This document shows positions 20,796-23,093 of a DNA stretch of 23,093 bases, piece by piece. The translations under genes were made by a program, and so were the position numbers. The notes under the pieces were generated by a model. The model saw only the letters and a list, made by a program, of their open reading frames with translations, had not been told where the DNA came from and searched no databases. Location: NCBI GenBank assembly GCA_944389715.1, contig CALXNI010000001.1:1-23093 (forward strand). Reading direction: 5' to 3'. The stretch is from an uncultured Clostridia bacterium. Lineage in GTDB: Bacteria > Bacillota > Clostridia > TANB77 > CAG-508. Numbering within the stretch: position 1 is the first letter of the stretch; each line of letters begins with the position of its first letter.

Positions 20796-22768
20796 ATGAA
20801 GTCTACAAATATTGGACGTAAGAAAAGATTAAGAAGCATGTTATTTATTAGTTTTACCATATGTATTTTATTAATTATACGAATTGGATTTATACAATTT
20901 GTTCAAGGGTCAGAATTACAATCAATGGCATATATGCAACAAACATTAAATAGAAAAATTAATCCAAAAAGGGGAACCATTTATGATGCTACAGGAAAGA
21001 ATATATTAGCGGTAAGTGCAAGTGTAGAGACAGTTACTATAAATCCAGGTAATATAAAAAAGGAAGATAAAGAAAAGGTTGCAAAAGCACTTTCTGATAT
21101 ATTTAATTTAGATTATGAAACAGTTTTAAAAAAAGTAAAGAAGAACAGTTCTATTGAAACTATTGTAAAAAAAGTAGAAAAAGAAGATACAGATAAATTA
21201 AGAATATGGATGGAGGAAAATAATATTGCAACAGGAATAAATATAGACGAAGATACAAAAAGGTATTATCCATATTCTAGTTTGGCATCTAATGTAATTG
21301 GGTTTACCGGTAGTGATAACCAAGGGCTAGAAGGAATAGAAAGTAGGTATGATGAAATTTTAAGTGGAGAAACGGGAAAAATACTTAAACTTACAGATGC
21401 AACTGGTACAGATTTAGGTGATGAAGGTGAGAATTATATTGCTGCAGTTGATGGAGATGATTTGATTTTATCAATAGATATGACTATTCAATCTATTGCA
21501 GAAAAATATTTAGCAGAGGCATGTATAGATAATGTATGCACAGATGGAGGGAATATTTTAATTGCAAATCCAAAAACAGGTGACATTTTGGCTATGGCAA
21601 GTTATCCAAATTATGATTTAAATAATCCATACAAAATTAATGACGAAGATTTAGAGTTTGTGTGGGATACATTATCATCAGGAGATAAATCTACAGCACT
21701 TCAGCAAATGTGGAGAAATAAATCTATATCTGATACATATGAACCTGGTTCTGTTTTTAAGTTAGTTACATCTTCTGCTGCACTAGAAGAAGGAATAACA
21801 GATACAGACAATGAGGGTGAGTTTTCATGCACAGGATCAATCAATATTGCAGGAACAAGGATAAAATGCTGGAGATATTATAGGCCACATGGATCACAAA
21901 GTTTAAGGCAAGCTTTAATGAACTCTTGTAATCCTGTTTTTATAGGTCTACGGCCAAAAAATAGGAGTAGAAAGGTATTATGATTATTTAGAAAAATTTG
22001 GACTATTGTCAAAAACAGGAATTGATCTACCAGGAGAGGCTGGAAGCATTTTTTTAAAAGAAGAAAAGGTAGGACCAGTAGAACTTGCCACAATATCATT
22101 TGGGCAAAGATTTGAAATAACTCCAATACAAATGCTTTCTGTAGTATCAACAATTGCAAATAATGGTAAAAAATTTACTCCAAGAATTGTAAAGGCAACT
22201 ATAGACAGCCAAACAGGAGAAAAAACTGAGATAGAAGCAAAAGAAGGGGAGCAAGTTATATCAGAAGAAACAGCAAAAAAAGTACTTAGCATGATGGAAT
22301 CAGTAGTGAGTGAAGGAACTGGAAAAGGAGCACAAGTTAGCGGATATTCCATAGGAGGAAAAACAGGAACATCTGAAGACGGAGTAAATACAGGAAAATA
22401 TGTGGCATCTTTTGTGGGAGTTGCAGATATTTCTGATCCTGAAGTTGTAATATTAATTTTATTATATAATCCAACAGGAGAAGGGGGACACCAAGGAGGT
22501 GGTATAGCAGCACCAATTGCATCGCAAGTATTGCGGAGAAGTCCTACCATATTTAGAAGTAAATAAACAGGAAACAGTAGATGAAATAACAGAAAATGTA
22601 CAAATGCCAGATGTAACAGGAATGAATATAGATGAGTCAAAAAAGACCTTAAAGGAATTGGGATTAGAAGTAGAAATTATAGGAGAAGGAGAAACAGTTG
22701 TAGATCAGTTACCTAAAAAGGGAATTCAAATAAATACAAAAACAAAAGTTACTATATATGTGCAGTAA
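20796..22768 (+). CDS. spoVD: Class B penicillin-binding protein, SpoVD/FtsI family with PASTA domain, requires two +1 shifts
   Basis: Septal or spore-cortex peptidoglycan transpeptidase. ATG 20796 follows AGAGGTG. N-terminal membrane anchor at about residues 14-35; dimerisation domain with RKINPKRGTIYDATGKNIL; transpeptidase motifs S319-V-F-K322 (YEPGSVFKLVTS), S377-C-N379 (NSCNPVF) and K522-T-G524 (GGKTGTSED); one PASTA domain at about 598-656 (MPDVTGMNIDESKKTLKELG). The frame breaks twice. At 21951 skipping C of CGG restores FIGLGQKIGVERYYDYLEKF. At 22534 skipping C of CGG restores ASQVLGEVLPYLEV. The rebuilt protein has about 656 residues, full length for SpoVD. Without the shifts the product ends at 395 residues, before KTG. 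A C-terminal PASTA and a place after ftsL fit SpoVD; in many Clostridia the same gene serves as the cluster FtsI. Confidence 0.88.
21951..21954 (+). other. In-frame CGG +1 recoding site 3 (spoVD, first)
   Basis: Zero-frame codons are GGT CTA CGG CCA AAA. Skipping C21951 gives CTA GGC CAA AAA ATA GGA (Leu-Gly-Gln-Lys-Ile-Gly), matching the GxxxGxxxxYxxxFG region that follows the SxN motif in class B PBPs. The zero frame stops ten codons later. This is the only one of the four with GGC rather than GGA after the shift. Confidence 0.7.
22534..22537 (+). other. In-frame CGG +1 recoding site 4 (spoVD, second)
   Basis: Zero-frame codons (in the frame set by site 3) are GTA TTG CGG AGA AGT. Skipping C22534 gives TTG GGA GAA GTC CTA CCA TAT (LGEVLPY), the usual link from transpeptidase end to PASTA. 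The zero frame stops ten codons later. Confidence 0.7.
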
Positions 22769-22891
22769 ATTGTAATTTGTTGTCTAGAGATTAGAGATTA
22801 GAGGTTAGAGGTTGGAGATTAGAATTTAAAAATGTAGGGACGGCAATCTGCCGTCCGAAAAATACGAAATTTATTGCAAATGTTGTAGGGG
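22768..22891 (+). repeat. Long direct repeat, copy B, downstream of spoVD
   Basis: Same order as copy A (20513-20629): AATTGTAATTTGTT, heptamers 22784-22825 (six units, one more than copy A), REP 22834-22856, then ATTGCAAATGTTGTAGGGG. The start touches the last base of the spoVD stop codon. Confidence 0.85.
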
Positions 22892-23073
22892 TCGGCGTCC
22901 TCGAAGACCCGCATAAAATTGAATAATAAACATATTGCAGACATTATAGGGGCGATTTTAATCGCTCGCAAAAACATGTCAAATTTATTGCAATCGTTGT
23001 AGGGGCGGGCCTTGTGTCCGCCAGAAACAAAATAATTGCAAATGTTGTAGGGGTCGCCGCCCACGGCGACCCG
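22834..23073 (+). repeat. REP hairpin array 2 (five hairpins) at the window end
   Basis: Hairpins at 22834-22856 (GGACGGC/GCCGTCC), 22885-22911 (GGGTC/GACCC), 22946-22967 (ATAG head, GCGATT/AATCGC), 22999-23022 (GGCGGGC/GTCCGCC with one G-T pair) and 23047-23073 (GGGTCGCCG/CGGCGACCC). Units repeat every 50-60 bases with a shared ATTGCAAATGTTGTAGGGG-like approach. Stem sequences differ between units but pairing is preserved. No gene is seen from 22769 to the end. Confidence 0.88.
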
Positions 23074-23093
23074 CATATCAATATTTAAGGGTC

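Noticed and set aside
21951..22537. Ordinary homopolymer sequencing errors as the cause of the frame breaks
   Set aside because: None of the four sites lies in a homopolymer of length that usually causes errors. The extra base is always C before GG, while numerous other GGA codons in the window are intact. Read-level checking is still needed.
20572..23073. CRISPR array
   Set aside because: The repeated units are hairpins with variable stems and similar linkers, the reverse of constant repeats and variable spacers. No cas genes are near.

Overview
The window is low-GC DNA (by eye about 30 % G+C) with strong AGGAGG ribosome binding sites, sigma-A-like promoters and T-rich intrinsic terminators. 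It carries trmFO, a CwlD-type amidase, an mraZ-rsmH-ftsL-spoVD cluster and an ECF sigma/anti-sigma pair. Together these point to a spore-forming or formerly spore-forming member of the Clostridia, probably an uncultivated gut lineage. The species cannot be named from the sequence.

Layout. 1-1491: the tail of a CAP-domain protein, then a D,D-carboxypeptidase whose frame breaks at its SxN motif. 1574-2926 (minus): an ECF sigma factor and its membrane anti-sigma factor. 3151-6461: two tRNA-Cys genes and one tRNA-Gly (minus), a MecA-like class B penicillin-binding protein and a decayed RhuM-family gene. 6550-12160: a strong promoter, a long structured 5' leader, a 1388-residue thioester/repeat surface protein and a membrane protein with Ig-like repeats. 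12192-13914: a GGDEF protein and a CwlD-type amidase. 13945-14996: a REP-associated Y1 transposase (RAYT) between inverted repeats. 15016-16323: trmFO. 16392-17722 (minus): an unrecognised two-gene operon (50-aa protein and 364-aa coiled coil). 17893-22768: mraZ with its operator, rsmH, ftsL and spoVD/ftsI, separated by unusually long repeat-filled spacers. 22768-23093: an array of GTAG-type REP hairpins.

Most important observation. Three otherwise well-conserved genes (the D,D-carboxypeptidase, rsmH and spoVD/ftsI, the last one twice) have broken reading frames. All four breaks have the same form: an in-frame CGG codon at which skipping one base (the C) restores the frame and puts back a family-conserved glycine (GGN). 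I checked every CGG in the roughly 6,200 codons of recognised genes. CGG occurs in frame only at these four places and never as an ordinary arginine codon, although AGA, CGT, CGA and CGC are used. This looks like a genome-wide +1 recoding rule (CGG as an unassigned or frameshifting codon, or CGGN read as a four-base glycine codon). Independent sequencing errors or ordinary pseudogenes explain it poorly.

Much of the window serves the cell envelope: D,D-carboxypeptidase, two class B PBPs, an amidase, division proteins and a large adhesin. The GGDEF protein lies close to the adhesin with the structured leader, so c-di-GMP control of the surface protein is a reasonable but untested idea.
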